From contig JANSXE010000004.1 in assembly GCA_024743195.1 (NCBI GenBank), forward strand, positions 1 to 64,000: a stretch of DNA of 64,000 nucleotides, read 5' to 3'. The DNA is from Alphaproteobacteria bacterium (GTDB lineage Bacteria; Pseudomonadota; Alphaproteobacteria; UBA8366; Aestuariispiraceae). This document shows positions 1-9,067 of the stretch, in pieces; within the stretch, counting starts at the first letter, position 1; each line of letters starts with the position of its first letter. Under the pieces are notes generated by a model. It did not search any database, was not told the DNA's origin, and was given only the letters and a program-made list of their open reading frames with translations. A program made the translations under genes and the position numbers.

Positions 1-222
1 ATGCAACTGTTCAGGATGACGATCTGACAGGCGGGCGGCTCCCGTGCCGGACACACGGGCTCGCAAGGCCCAGGGACCCATCGGGACGCCGTCCGCCGAT
101 CCGAGAAAACCACAAATCCGTCAGACAGGGACCCAGGAGCGCTAGGCGGCGACGGCGCGGTCTCCGCTGCCCCCCTGCTCTCCGCGCCGCGTCGGCCGGG
201 GTGACGGCGCAGCCGTTTCGCG
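1..222. other. Window edge, no gene recognised
   Basis: I see no gene with a recognisable product here. The open frames on either strand look like shadows of GC-rich sequence. The stretch lies downstream of the last gene of the bchG operon and may hold its transcription end, but I find no clear hairpin followed by a T-tract. Confidence 0.4.
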
Positions 223-498
223 CTACCGCCAGCGCGCGCGCAGATCGGCCAGGTGGCAGAGCCCGGCGGCGAGCAGCGCCGCCAGCACCCAGTAGCTCGC
301 CGCCCCGACGAGCGCCGCATAGGCGGCGAGCAGGAGACTCGTCCCCGCCAGCAGATTGGGGATCAGCTTGCCGGGCGGGACGCCGCGCCCGCGGCGGCGC
401 CACAGCCACGCGAGGGCCGCGGCCTCGGCGGCGGTCAGGAGCAGGATCAGGATGACGACCCGGGCCGGATCGAACAGGCCGCCGGCCGCCCCGCTCAT
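223..498 (-). CDS. Small membrane protein of the bchP operon, function unknown
   Basis: A 91-residue protein whose ATG overlaps the bchP stop codon (ATGA), so it is almost certainly translated with bchP. It has three hydrophobic stretches, at about residues 14-33, 45-65 and 68-86, separated by a short basic loop (WRRRGRG). This predicts a three-helix inner-membrane protein. I do not recognise a family and see no catalytic or metal-binding motif. Position at the end of the bchG-PucC-bchP operon suggests a role near the late bacteriochlorophyll steps or pigment-protein assembly. That is inference from context only. The start is fixed by the overlap; longer upstream frames read through bchP and are not real. 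Confidence 0.72.
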   Translation of the reverse strand: MSGAAGGLFDPARVVILILLLTAAEAAALAWLWRRRGRGVPPGKLIPNLLAGTSLLLAAYAALVGAASYWVLAALLAAGLCHLADLRARWR

Positions 499-1778
499 CG
501 GCGGGTCACGGCGCCCCAGCGTTCGGAGACCACGCCCGCCAGATGCGCCAGATCCTTGAAGAAGATCCGCACATGCGCGGCCGGCTTGGCGCGCACCAGG
601 CGCTTGTTCATGTAGGCCTCCCAGGTGAGGCGCTGCACGTCCGGGTCGGCGCACATGGAGACGAAGCGCTCGCGCCGCTTGTCGGTCGTGTACCAGAAGC
701 GCTGCATGATCCCCAGGATGAAGAAGACCCGTCCGTGCTCCTTCATGAAGATCTTGCGGGCGAGCTTCAGCGCGCGCGCGTCGCCGGTCTCCAGGCATTT
801 CGCGGCCGCCTGGGCGGACAGCCGCCCGCCCAGCATGGCGTAGTAGATTCCCTCGCCGGACGCCGGCGCTACGACGCCCGCCGCGTCGCCGGCCAGGATC
901 ACGTCGCGCCCGTTGTCCCAGCGCTTGAGCGGCTTCAGGGGGATCGGGGCGCCTTCGCAGCGCACCGTCTCGCAGCCGGAGAGGCCGGCCGCGTCGCGCA
1001 GCCGTCCGACGGAGCCGCGTAAGCTGAACCCCTTGTTCGCGCTGCCGGTGCCGATGCTGGCGTGCGGGCCGTGCGGGAAGACCCAGGCGTAGAAGTCGGG
1101 CGAGAGCCCACCCTGGTAATAGACGTCGCAGCGCTCCCCGTCATACTTGCCGCCGCGCGCGGCGATATCCTGCGGGACCTTGATGATCTCGTGATAGGCG
1201 AAGACGCAGGGCGTGCGCGAATTGTCGGTCACCGCCTGTTTGGCGACGGCGGAGTTGGCGCCGTCCGCCCCGATCACGATGCGCGCGCGCACGGCCAGCG
1301 GCTCGGCGTTCTTGTCCGCGCCTTTCGGCTGATAGCGCACCAGCGCCGTTCCGTCCGCGTCGCGCGCGATTTCCTGGAAGCGGCCGTCGACGCGGGTCGC
1401 GCCGGCCGCGCGGGCGCGTTCGCGCAGGAACTCGTCGAAATCCTCCCGATCCACCATGCCGACATAGCCGCCGTCGATCGGCATATCGACCTCGCGGTCG
1501 GTGGGGGAGACGATGCGCGCGGTGTGGATGCGCGCGACGATCAGGTCGGCCGGGATGTCGAAATCCCGGATCAGCCGGGGCGGAACGGCCCCGCCGCAGG
1601 GCTTGATGCGGCCCGCCTTGTCGAGCAGCAGCACCGACCAGCCGGCCCGCGCGAGATCCTCCGCCGCGGTCGCGCCGGACGGCCCGCCGCCGATGACGAC
1701 GGCGTCGTAGGTCGGCGCCCCGCGGGGCGCGGACGGCGAGCCGTCGGGACGCTCGGAACGCTCCATGCTATCGAACAT
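495..1778 (-). CDS. bchP: Geranylgeranyl diphosphate/geranylgeranyl-bacteriochlorophyll reductase BchP
   Basis: BchP reduces the geranylgeranyl tail of bacteriochlorophyll to phytyl, the last step of the pathway. It is an FAD enzyme of the geranylgeranyl reductase/PHBH-like family. The 427-residue protein has the N-terminal dinucleotide-binding motif VVIGGGPSGATAAEDLA (about residues 27-43), the family sequence KPCGGAVPPR, and the second FAD motif ILAGDAAGVVAPASGEGI. A disordered 20-residue N-terminus precedes the FAD domain, so the protein is slightly longer than usual. The ATG has a GGGAGAAG ribosome site in front. It lies 66 bp after the PucC-family gene and overlaps the next small gene by 4 bp. 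Identification is firm. Confidence 0.95.
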   Translation of the reverse strand: MFDSMERSERPDGSPSAPRGAPTYDAVVIGGGPSGATAAEDLARAGWSVLLLDKAGRIKPCGGAVPPRLIRDFDIPADLIVARIHTARIVSPTDREVDMPIDGGYVGMVDREDFDEFLRERARAAGATRVDGRFQEIARDADGTALVRYQPKGADKNAEPLAVRARIVIGADGANSAVAKQAVTDNSRTPCVFAYHEIIKVPQDIAARGGKYDGERCDVYYQGGLSPDFYAWVFPHGPHASIGTGSANKGFSLRGSVGRLRDAAGLSGCETVRCEGAPIPLKPLKRWDNGRDVILAGDAAGVVAPASGEGIYYAMLGGRLSAQAAAKCLETGDARALKLARKIFMKEHGRVFFILGIMQRFWYTTDKRRERFVSMCADPDVQRLTWEAYMNKRLVRAKPAAHVRIFFKDLAHLAGVVSERWGAVTRR

Positions 1779-1844
1779 GACGCTTCTCCCTGTAGCGCCG
1801 CGCCGGCCCGTCGCAACGGGGTCGGGCGCGGGGGTGGTCCCACA

Positions 1845-3257
1845 TCACATGGCGGGCGAGGCGCGCTCGCCGCCGGTCGAAGGTCTCGATGCGCTTGAAC
1901 TCGGGGCCGCGCGTTCAGCGAGCCGCCGGTCGTCCGCCGGGGTGCGCACCCGCGCGGCCAAGGCCGCCGAAACGACGAACAGCACCGCTTCCCCGCCGAA
2001 GGCGCTGGCGTAGGCCAGCGCGTCGGTCTCGACGAGGGCGCGCGCGGCGTCCACCGCCACGGTCCCCAGGAATCCGCCGAGCCCGAAGGCGATCGCCTGC
2101 GCCGCGCCCCAAAGGCCCATGCGCACGCCCTCCCGGCGCTTCTTGCCGGCGCCGGCGAGATGCATCATCGAGCCGATCGCGGCCACCGCGAAGGCGCCGT
2201 TGGCGAACCCCAAGAGGAACACGTTGATCCGGATCGGCCAGTCCGGCGCGGCGAAGCCGCCGAAGGCGACCCCGCCGAGCGCCGCCGCCGAGGCGAGACA
2301 CCCCCCGATCGTCCAGTCCCTGAGCGTCCCGAAGCGCCCGCGCGCCCAGCCGCTGCAGGCGACGCCGACCAACACCATGCCGAGGAAGACGCCGCCGTGC
2401 TGGACGCTGGCCATCTGCGTCGACTGCCCGGGCGTCATGGCGAAGACGTGCCCGGCGAAGGGCTCCAGGATCAGATCCTGCATCGAATAGGCCAGCATCG
2501 ACGCGAAGACGAAGACGGTGAAGCGCCGGGCGTCCTTCTCCGCCCAGATTTCCGCGATCACCTGGCGGAAAGGCGGCTTCTCGCCCGCCTCCTCGTCCGG
2601 CGGCGCCGGGCGCGCGGCGCGGCCCTCCAACCCCCAGGTGGTCAGGACGGTCAGCAGGAAGGCGAAGCCGACCACGCCCGCCGAGACGGCGACCAGCCGT
2701 TCCGGGCTGAACGGGTCGAGGAAGGCGCCGGCCACGCCGGCGGTCACCGCGATGCCCGCGATCATCATCAGCCAGCAGATCGTCGCGGCGGCCGCGCGCC
2801 GGCCCGGCGCGGTCTGCGCGGCCAGCAGCGCCAAGAGGTTGGTGCCGGACGCGCCGACCCCGGCGCCGATCAGGAAGAAGGCGAGGATAGCGAGCGCGAT
2901 CCCGCCCGTCGTGGTCGAGCCCATCAGGTAGGTTGCGAGCGCCGCCAGCAGCCCGCCGAAAGTCAGAACCCCCATGCCGCCGACGATCCACGGCGTGCGC
3001 CGCCCGCCCATGTCGGCGCCGTAGCCCCAGCGCGGCCGGCTGAGCTGCACCGCGTAGTGCAGCCCGACCAGCGCGCCCGGCAGCATCGCGGGCAGGGCCA
3101 GCTCCACCACCATCACCCGATTGAGGGTCGAGGTGGTCAGCACCACCACGGCGCCCAGCGCGACCTGCACCAGCCCGCAGCGCACGATGCCGATCCACCC
3201 CATGCCGGAGGCGTCCGCCGGCGCGACGCGGGCGTCCGAAGCGGTTGCGGCGCTCAT
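1845..3257 (-). CDS. PucC/LhaA-family MFS protein of the bchG-bchP operon (Bch2-like)
   Basis: A 470-residue, roughly twelve-helix membrane protein of the PucC subfamily of the major facilitator superfamily. Paralogues of this group (PucC, LhaA, and ORF428/Bch2 between bchG and bchP in Rhodobacter) act in light-harvesting complex assembly or pigment delivery. Diagnostic stretches are TSTLNRVMVVELALPAMLPG in the first helix region, YSMQDLILEPFAGHVFAMTPG in the middle (compare FSMQDILLEPYGGEILNLT in LhaA at 16144) and GLWGAAQAIAFGLGGFLG. The ATG overlaps the bchG stop codon as ATGA. Position between bchG and bchP matches the Rhodobacter arrangement. The precise substrate is not known for this orthologue. 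Confidence 0.88.
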   Translation of the reverse strand: MSAATASDARVAPADASGMGWIGIVRCGLVQVALGAVVVLTTSTLNRVMVVELALPAMLPGALVGLHYAVQLSRPRWGYGADMGGRRTPWIVGGMGVLTFGGLLAALATYLMGSTTTGGIALAILAFFLIGAGVGASGTNLLALLAAQTAPGRRAAAATICWLMMIAGIAVTAGVAGAFLDPFSPERLVAVSAGVVGFAFLLTVLTTWGLEGRAARPAPPDEEAGEKPPFRQVIAEIWAEKDARRFTVFVFASMLAYSMQDLILEPFAGHVFAMTPGQSTQMASVQHGGVFLGMVLVGVACSGWARGRFGTLRDWTIGGCLASAAALGGVAFGGFAAPDWPIRINVFLLGFANGAFAVAAIGSMMHLAGAGKKRREGVRMGLWGAAQAIAFGLGGFLGTVAVDAARALVETDALAYASAFGGEAVLFVVSAALAARVRTPADDRRLAERAAPSSSASRPSTGGERASPAM

Positions 3258-4177
3258 AGCCCGCCTCCGCCCGCCTGCAGCACCCCGCGCAGGGCGAAGG
3301 CGCTGACCAGCATGCCCAGCACATAGAGCGTGGTGCCGGTGGCGTTGTACCAGGCCGCCTGCTCCTTCGGGGCCTCCAGCAGGCGGGGCATCAGATAGAG
3401 CTGCATCGCGAACAGCATGCCCACGCCCGCGGCGTGCAGCGGCGCGCCCCAGGAGGCCAGAAGAACGAAGACCGCGACCTGCGGCAGGGCCATGACCCAG
3501 CAGGCGAGCTTCGCCGCCCGGTCGACGCCCAGCGTCACCGGCAGCGACTTGATCCCCATCGTCCGGTCGCCTTCGACCGCCTTGAAGTCGTTCAGCGTCA
3601 TGATGCCGTGCGCGCCGAGGCTGTAGAGCGCGGCCAGCGCGACGACGCGCCAATCGGGAAAGGCGCCCAGCATCACGGCCGCCCCGGTGAACCAGGGCAC
3701 ACCCTCATAGCCGACGGCGCAGGCCGATGCGCCCCACCAGCCGTTCATCTTGAGCCGCAGCGGCGGCGCGCTGTAAATCCAGGCGAGCACGAGCGCGACC
3801 GCCGCGGCGGCCGCGACCCAGGGGCCGAGCGCGAGCGCCAGCGCCGCCGACAGGACGCTCCAGAGAATCGCGATATAGAGGCCCCAGCGCCCGGGAATGC
3901 GGCCCGACGGAATCGGGCGGTCCGGCTCGTTGATGGCGTCGACATGACGGTCGTACCAGTCGTTCGCCGCCTGGCTCGCCGCGCAGACCAGCGGGCCCGC
4001 CAACACGATCCCGAGAAGCGCGTAGACCCAGCGATCGGCCAGCGGCACGCCCGAGGAGACGACGCCGCACATGAAGGCCCACATGGGCGCAAACCACGTG
4101 ATCGGCTTCAGCAACGTAAGGGTCGCCGAAAACTCGGGCAGCCGCGCGGGCGGCAACGGTTGGGCCGTGCTGTCCAT
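3254..4177 (-). CDS. bchG: Bacteriochlorophyll a synthase BchG (geranylgeranyl transferase)
   Basis: BchG esterifies bacteriochlorophyllide a with geranylgeranyl diphosphate. It is an integral membrane UbiA-type prenyltransferase. The 307-residue product has both aspartate-rich motifs, NDWYDRHVDAINEPDRPIP and NDFKAVEGDRTMGIKSLPV, and about eight to nine hydrophobic helices. A TTG 36 bp upstream is in frame, but the ATG at 4177 gives the normal family N-terminus (MDSTAQPLPPARLPEF). A good sigma-70 promoter places the transcript start at about the ATG, so the message may be leaderless or nearly so. It is the first gene of an operon with the PucC-like gene, bchP and a small membrane gene. Confidence 0.93.
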   Translation of the reverse strand: MDSTAQPLPPARLPEFSATLTLLKPITWFAPMWAFMCGVVSSGVPLADRWVYALLGIVLAGPLVCAASQAANDWYDRHVDAINEPDRPIPSGRIPGRWGLYIAILWSVLSAALALALGPWVAAAAAVALVLAWIYSAPPLRLKMNGWWGASACAVGYEGVPWFTGAAVMLGAFPDWRVVALAALYSLGAHGIMTLNDFKAVEGDRTMGIKSLPVTLGVDRAAKLACWVMALPQVAVFVLLASWGAPLHAAGVGMLFAMQLYLMPRLLEAPKEQAAWYNATGTTLYVLGMLVSAFALRGVLQAGGGGL

Positions 4178-4184
4178 GTCCGGA

Positions 4185-4213
4185 ATGGTACGGGCGGCGC
4201 GGACGACTGTCAA
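4185..4213 (-). promoter_or_regulatory. Promoter of the bchG operon
   Basis: Read on the minus strand: TTGACA (4213-4208), a 17-bp spacer and TACCAT (4190-4185). The expected transcript start lies within a few bases of the bchG ATG at 4177. The -35 box forms one edge of a perfect PpsR palindrome, which would let PpsR block RNA polymerase. Confidence 0.7.
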
Positions 4214-4225
4214 TTAAACGAGACA
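4208..4225. promoter_or_regulatory. PpsR/CrtJ-type operator 1
   Basis: Perfect match to the known PpsR consensus TGT-N12-ACA: TGTCAATTAAACGAGACA. It overlaps the -35 hexamer of the bchG promoter. The ppsR gene itself ends 75 bp away. Confidence 0.8.
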
Positions 4226-4241
4226 GCGAGCGAGCGCTTTA

Positions 4242-4259
4242 TGTCACTTTTTTCTGACA
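4242..4259. promoter_or_regulatory. PpsR/CrtJ-type operator 2
   Basis: A second perfect TGT-N12-ACA palindrome (TGTCACTTTTTTCTGACA), 34 bp centre to centre from the first. Paired sites fit cooperative binding by PpsR tetramers. A lone half-site (TTGACAG, 4271-4277) lies further upstream. Confidence 0.78.
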
Positions 4260-4299
4260 GTCGCAGGAAATTGACAGTCGCGCGGCTCGGGTCGACGGC

Positions 4300-5721
4300 T
4301 CAGTCCAGATTCCCGATGCCGTGGCGGCGCAGTTTGACGTAGAGACTTTGCCGGCTCAGCCCCAGCATCTCCGCGGCCGACGCGCGGTTGTCTCCGGTCA
4401 GGCGCAGGGCCGCCTCGATGCAGAGCCGCTCAATGATGTCGGTCGTCTCCTGCACCAGATCCTTGAGCGGTACGCGCCCCACAAGGTTGGTGAGCTGCTC
4501 GGCCGATTTCGGCAGCAGCGTTTCACCCGCCGGCTCCTTCGGCAGGCGGCCCTCGACGCCGCGGATCAGGAAGCCGAGGCACGGCGGATCCGCGTCCGGC
4601 GCGGCGGCGGCCGACATCTCCACTTCGCGGTCGGCGCCGAAATCGTCGCGCAGCGTCGTTGCGAACAGCCGGATCGACCCGTGCTCGCGCAGATTCGCCA
4701 TCAGCACGTTCATGTCGACGCCGGACCGGCCGAGCCAGCGCTCCAGCCGCTCGCCGAGCGCCTGTTCCTCACTGGCGACCTGCGCCATGTCGAGGAACGC
4801 GGGATTGGCCGACAGGATGCGCCCCGCATAGTCGGTGACCACGAAACCGTCCGGCGCGTGCGCGACGACGCTCGCCATCGCGCGCAGGTCGCGGCGGCCG
4901 TTCTCGCCTGCGGGCGCGCCCTGCGGCAGGATGCGGAGCAGGAACATCGACAGGCTTTCCTGCCGAAAGATCGTCGCCGAGAGCGTCATCGGCCGATCGA
5001 CGCCGCGCGCGGACAGAGTTTCCTCTCCGGCGCGGCCGGTCTCGCGCACCCGGGCAAGCAGCTGGTCCAGCGCCTGGGCGTTCTGGCCCTCGAAATTCTT
5101 GAAGAGATTGGCGCCGGTGAGCCGTTTCACCTCGACATTCAACAGCTTGGCGGCCGCGGGATTGGCCTCGACGATCTTATGGCTGGTCGCATCCACGACC
5201 AGCACCGCCTCCGCCGCGATCTGGAACAGCAGGCGATAGCGGGTCTCGGCCGTGCGCAGGCGGGCGTACTCCCGCTCGAGCGAAAGTTGGGTTTCGACCA
5301 GACGCTGTTGCAGCGCGGCGAGCGCCCGCATCTCGCGGCCCACTGCAAGCACGCGTCCGCCGCTCATCGGGACGGCGGTGTATTTGATCGGGAGGTCCGG
5401 GCCGTCCTCGATCGGATGGTTGAGCTGGCGCCAGCGGGTCGGGCCGGCGGCGGAATCGCGCAGCAGATCCTCGACTTTCGAGCGGCTCTCGGGGGTGACG
5501 ATCTCGCCGAAGCGTCGCCCGATCCAATCGGCGGACAGGGCGTGCGGAAGCTCCCCGCTTCCGAAGGCGGCGTCGAGCACGACGCCCTCGCCGTCGAGGA
5601 CGAGCGCGACGTCGGAGGCGGCGGCGATCAGGGCGCCGGCGCTGTCGGCGTCCAGGTCGCCCAGAGTCTGATCTGGGTTTCGGAACCGGGCGTCCGCCTC
5701 ACTCGAAACCACGCTTTGCAT
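4300..5721 (-). CDS. ppsR: PpsR/CrtJ, redox-responsive repressor of photosynthesis genes
   Basis: PpsR represses bch, crt and puc genes under aerobic conditions by binding TGT-N12-ACA palindromes. The 473-residue protein has the family order: N-terminal PAS-like region, a Q-rich helical linker (residues about 130-155), two further PAS domains, and a Fis-type helix-turn-helix at the C-terminus (AAEMLGLSRQSLYVKLRRHG). The HTH-associated cysteine known from CrtJ is present (Cys434, in ERLCIEAALRL). The only other cysteine is Cys381. I see none in the PAS region, where Rhodobacter proteins have their second redox cysteine. It lies 57 bp downstream of aerR with a GAGGAAGG ribosome site, probably in one operon. 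Identification is firm; the redox mechanism may differ. Confidence 0.94.
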   Translation of the reverse strand: MQSVVSSEADARFRNPDQTLGDLDADSAGALIAAASDVALVLDGEGVVLDAAFGSGELPHALSADWIGRRFGEIVTPESRSKVEDLLRDSAAGPTRWRQLNHPIEDGPDLPIKYTAVPMSGGRVLAVGREMRALAALQQRLVETQLSLEREYARLRTAETRYRLLFQIAAEAVLVVDATSHKIVEANPAAAKLLNVEVKRLTGANLFKNFEGQNAQALDQLLARVRETGRAGEETLSARGVDRPMTLSATIFRQESLSMFLLRILPQGAPAGENGRRDLRAMASVVAHAPDGFVVTDYAGRILSANPAFLDMAQVASEEQALGERLERWLGRSGVDMNVLMANLREHGSIRLFATTLRDDFGADREVEMSAAAAPDADPPCLGFLIRGVEGRLPKEPAGETLLPKSAEQLTNLVGRVPLKDLVQETTDIIERLCIEAALRLTGDNRASAAEMLGLSRQSLYVKLRRHGIGNLD

Positions 5722-5778
5722 CCCGCATTACCTTCCTCACGCGGCGGAACGTCGCCGGCGCCATGGGGCGCCCACGCA

Positions 5779-6732
5779 TCACGCAGGCGCGGCTGCAGCG
5801 ATAAGGGTCTCGGCTTGCGCCACCGAGTGGCGCGCGTCCAGAACGCACGCGTCGGCGCCGACCCGCTCGACCAATTCCGGACTGTCTGCGAAGACCCGAC
5901 CGCCAACCAAAATAGACACACCCGAGTTAAGGGATTGTTGACGGATACGGTCGATAAACGATGCGACCGCGTCGAGCAAGTCATTACGACTTAGAGACAG
6001 TCCAACCACGCTGATGCGCTGGGAGGCGATGACGTCGAGCAGTTCCTCCGCGGTGGCGCAGGCCAGACTGAACACTTCCCAGCCGGCCCGGCGGAAGAAC
6101 TCCTCGACCATGAAAAGCCCGAACGTGTGCTGTTCGCCGGGCGCGGAGGCTAGCAGAATGCGGCGCGGAGGCGAATCGACCGCCTCGCAGCCGCCCGTCC
6201 GGTCGCCCGTGCCGTCGACTGTGTCGTCGTCCGCAGCCTCACCGTCCGCGTCCGAGGAATCGGCGGCGAAGGCCGGGCTGAGGGCGCGCAGCATATGCTG
6301 CAGCCGCGACAGGCCCACGGTCACGTCCGCGAAACTGCGCCGATCGTCGCTCCATTGCTCGCCCAGCAGCCGCGCCGCCGGCGCCAACAAATCGACATAA
6401 AGTCGCTCCAGCGAGGCGCCGCGTCGCCTCAGCCGCCAGAGGGTCGACAGCGGCGCGTCGCCTTCGTCTGAAAGCAGCGTTTCGGCGAAGCGGGCGACAT
6501 CGTGCGCCCCGATCTCGAGCGCCGCCGTCTTCTCCGTGGCGTCCTGCGCCTCCTGAATCAGGCAGTTTCCGTCATGCGCCCGGATCAGACGGGGGATGAT
6601 CTCGGCCTCGATGGTCCGATTGAGGTAGTCGGCCTCTTCGCGCCGGTCGTCGGCGCGCGGGGGCGTGTCGTCGAATTCCGTCAGGTCCTCGTCGACGGCT
6701 TGCCGCATCGCGATTAACGAGGTCCCCACCAT
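5779..6732 (-). CDS. aerR: AerR/PpaA, cobalamin-binding antirepressor of PpsR
   Basis: AerR/PpaA binds cobalamin and modulates PpsR/CrtJ in response to light. The 317-residue protein has an N-terminal helical cap (about 75-152, with LLGEQWSDDRRSF carrying Trp127) and a C-terminal B12-binding Rossmann domain. In the latter, APGEQHTFGLFMVEEFF includes His202, the likely cobalt ligand, followed by VVGLSLSRNDLLD and ILVGGRVF. The two parts are joined by an acidic, disordered linker (about 158-186) that I would not expect from shorter homologues. The ATG has a GAGGTGAG ribosome site; an internal ATG 24 bp on is possible. It is divergent from bchF, the arrangement known in Rhodobacter. Confidence 0.9.
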   Translation of the reverse strand: MVGTSLIAMRQAVDEDLTEFDDTPPRADDRREEADYLNRTIEAEIIPRLIRAHDGNCLIQEAQDATEKTAALEIGAHDVARFAETLLSDEGDAPLSTLWRLRRRGASLERLYVDLLAPAARLLGEQWSDDRRSFADVTVGLSRLQHMLRALSPAFAADSSDADGEAADDDTVDGTGDRTGGCEAVDSPPRRILLASAPGEQHTFGLFMVEEFFRRAGWEVFSLACATAEELLDVIASQRISVVGLSLSRNDLLDAVASFIDRIRQQSLNSGVSILVGGRVFADSPELVERVGADACVLDARHSVAQAETLIAAAAPA

Positions 6733-7108
6733 GGCGTCTCACCTCTCTCGGACCCTGGTCCGCCCCAACGGGGCTGCTCGAAAGGGCGCCGTCCGTCGGC
6801 GCGCTCCGTGTGGCCGCCGGCGAAAGCCGGTCGGACGGGTCCACGCCCTGCGGCCTCCTTGGCGATCGTCGCTCATCGGACCCAAGGCGTCTCGGAGCCG
6901 GATCCCTAAAGCGTCGACTGGTGCGGCCCCGAACCCGCAAGCGGCCCCGAAACCGACCCTGAACGGGCGGCCGTCAGCCGGCCTCCCTTTCGCTGTTCCT
7001 CCCCAAGGCGCCCTCGTTTCGGACCGGTGGTCGGACCGCCGCAGCGCCGCGCGTTTCTTCTCAATGGGGCCGTCGCCCGACCCCCATCATACCCCATCCG
7101 GTCAAAAA

Positions 7109-7142
7109 TGTAAGCTTTCATATACGTCAACTTTTGTTGACA
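7109..7142. promoter_or_regulatory. Two abutting PpsR-like sites upstream of bchF
   Basis: TGTAAGCTTTCATATACG (7109-7126) and CGTCAACTTTTGTTGACA (7125-7142) each match TGT-N12-ACA with a single mismatch in one outer triplet. The second contains a perfect inverted repeat, GTCAAC-N4-GTTGAC. Its right edge is the -35 box of the bchF promoter, exactly as at bchG. Confidence 0.65.
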
Positions 7143-7166
7143 GGTGCGGGCGACCTTCCGTACACT
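7137..7166 (+). promoter_or_regulatory. Promoter of the bchF-to-idi superoperon
   Basis: TTGACA (7137-7142), an 18-bp spacer and TACACT (7161-7166). This predicts a transcript start near 7173 and a leader of about 45 nt before bchF. It overlaps the PpsR-like palindrome. Confidence 0.65.
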
Positions 7167-7216
7167 GCGTCTCGTTAAAGGCTCCAGGCAGACACGCAAC
7201 GATCGGGAGCGTTCGC

Positions 7217-9063
<1,847 letters not shown>

Positions 9064-9067
9064 CGGC

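Larger units (their letters stand above)
6733..7216. promoter_or_regulatory. Divergent aerR / bchF control region
   Basis: A 484-bp stretch without a convincing gene. The end nearest bchF (7085-7160) is AT-richer than its surroundings and holds the bchF promoter and PpsR-like sites. The remainder is GC-rich and shows nothing I can name. A short frame on the minus strand crosses the promoter and is not credible. Confidence 0.6.

Noticed and set aside
6906-7199. Possible small gene on the minus strand upstream of aerR
   Set aside because: It runs across the bchF promoter and PpsR-like sites, has no ribosome site, and shows no family features.
4178-7216. FNR-type sites (TTGAT-N4-ATCAA) in the bch control regions
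   Set aside because: None was found by eye in either control region. The palindromes there fit PpsR instead.
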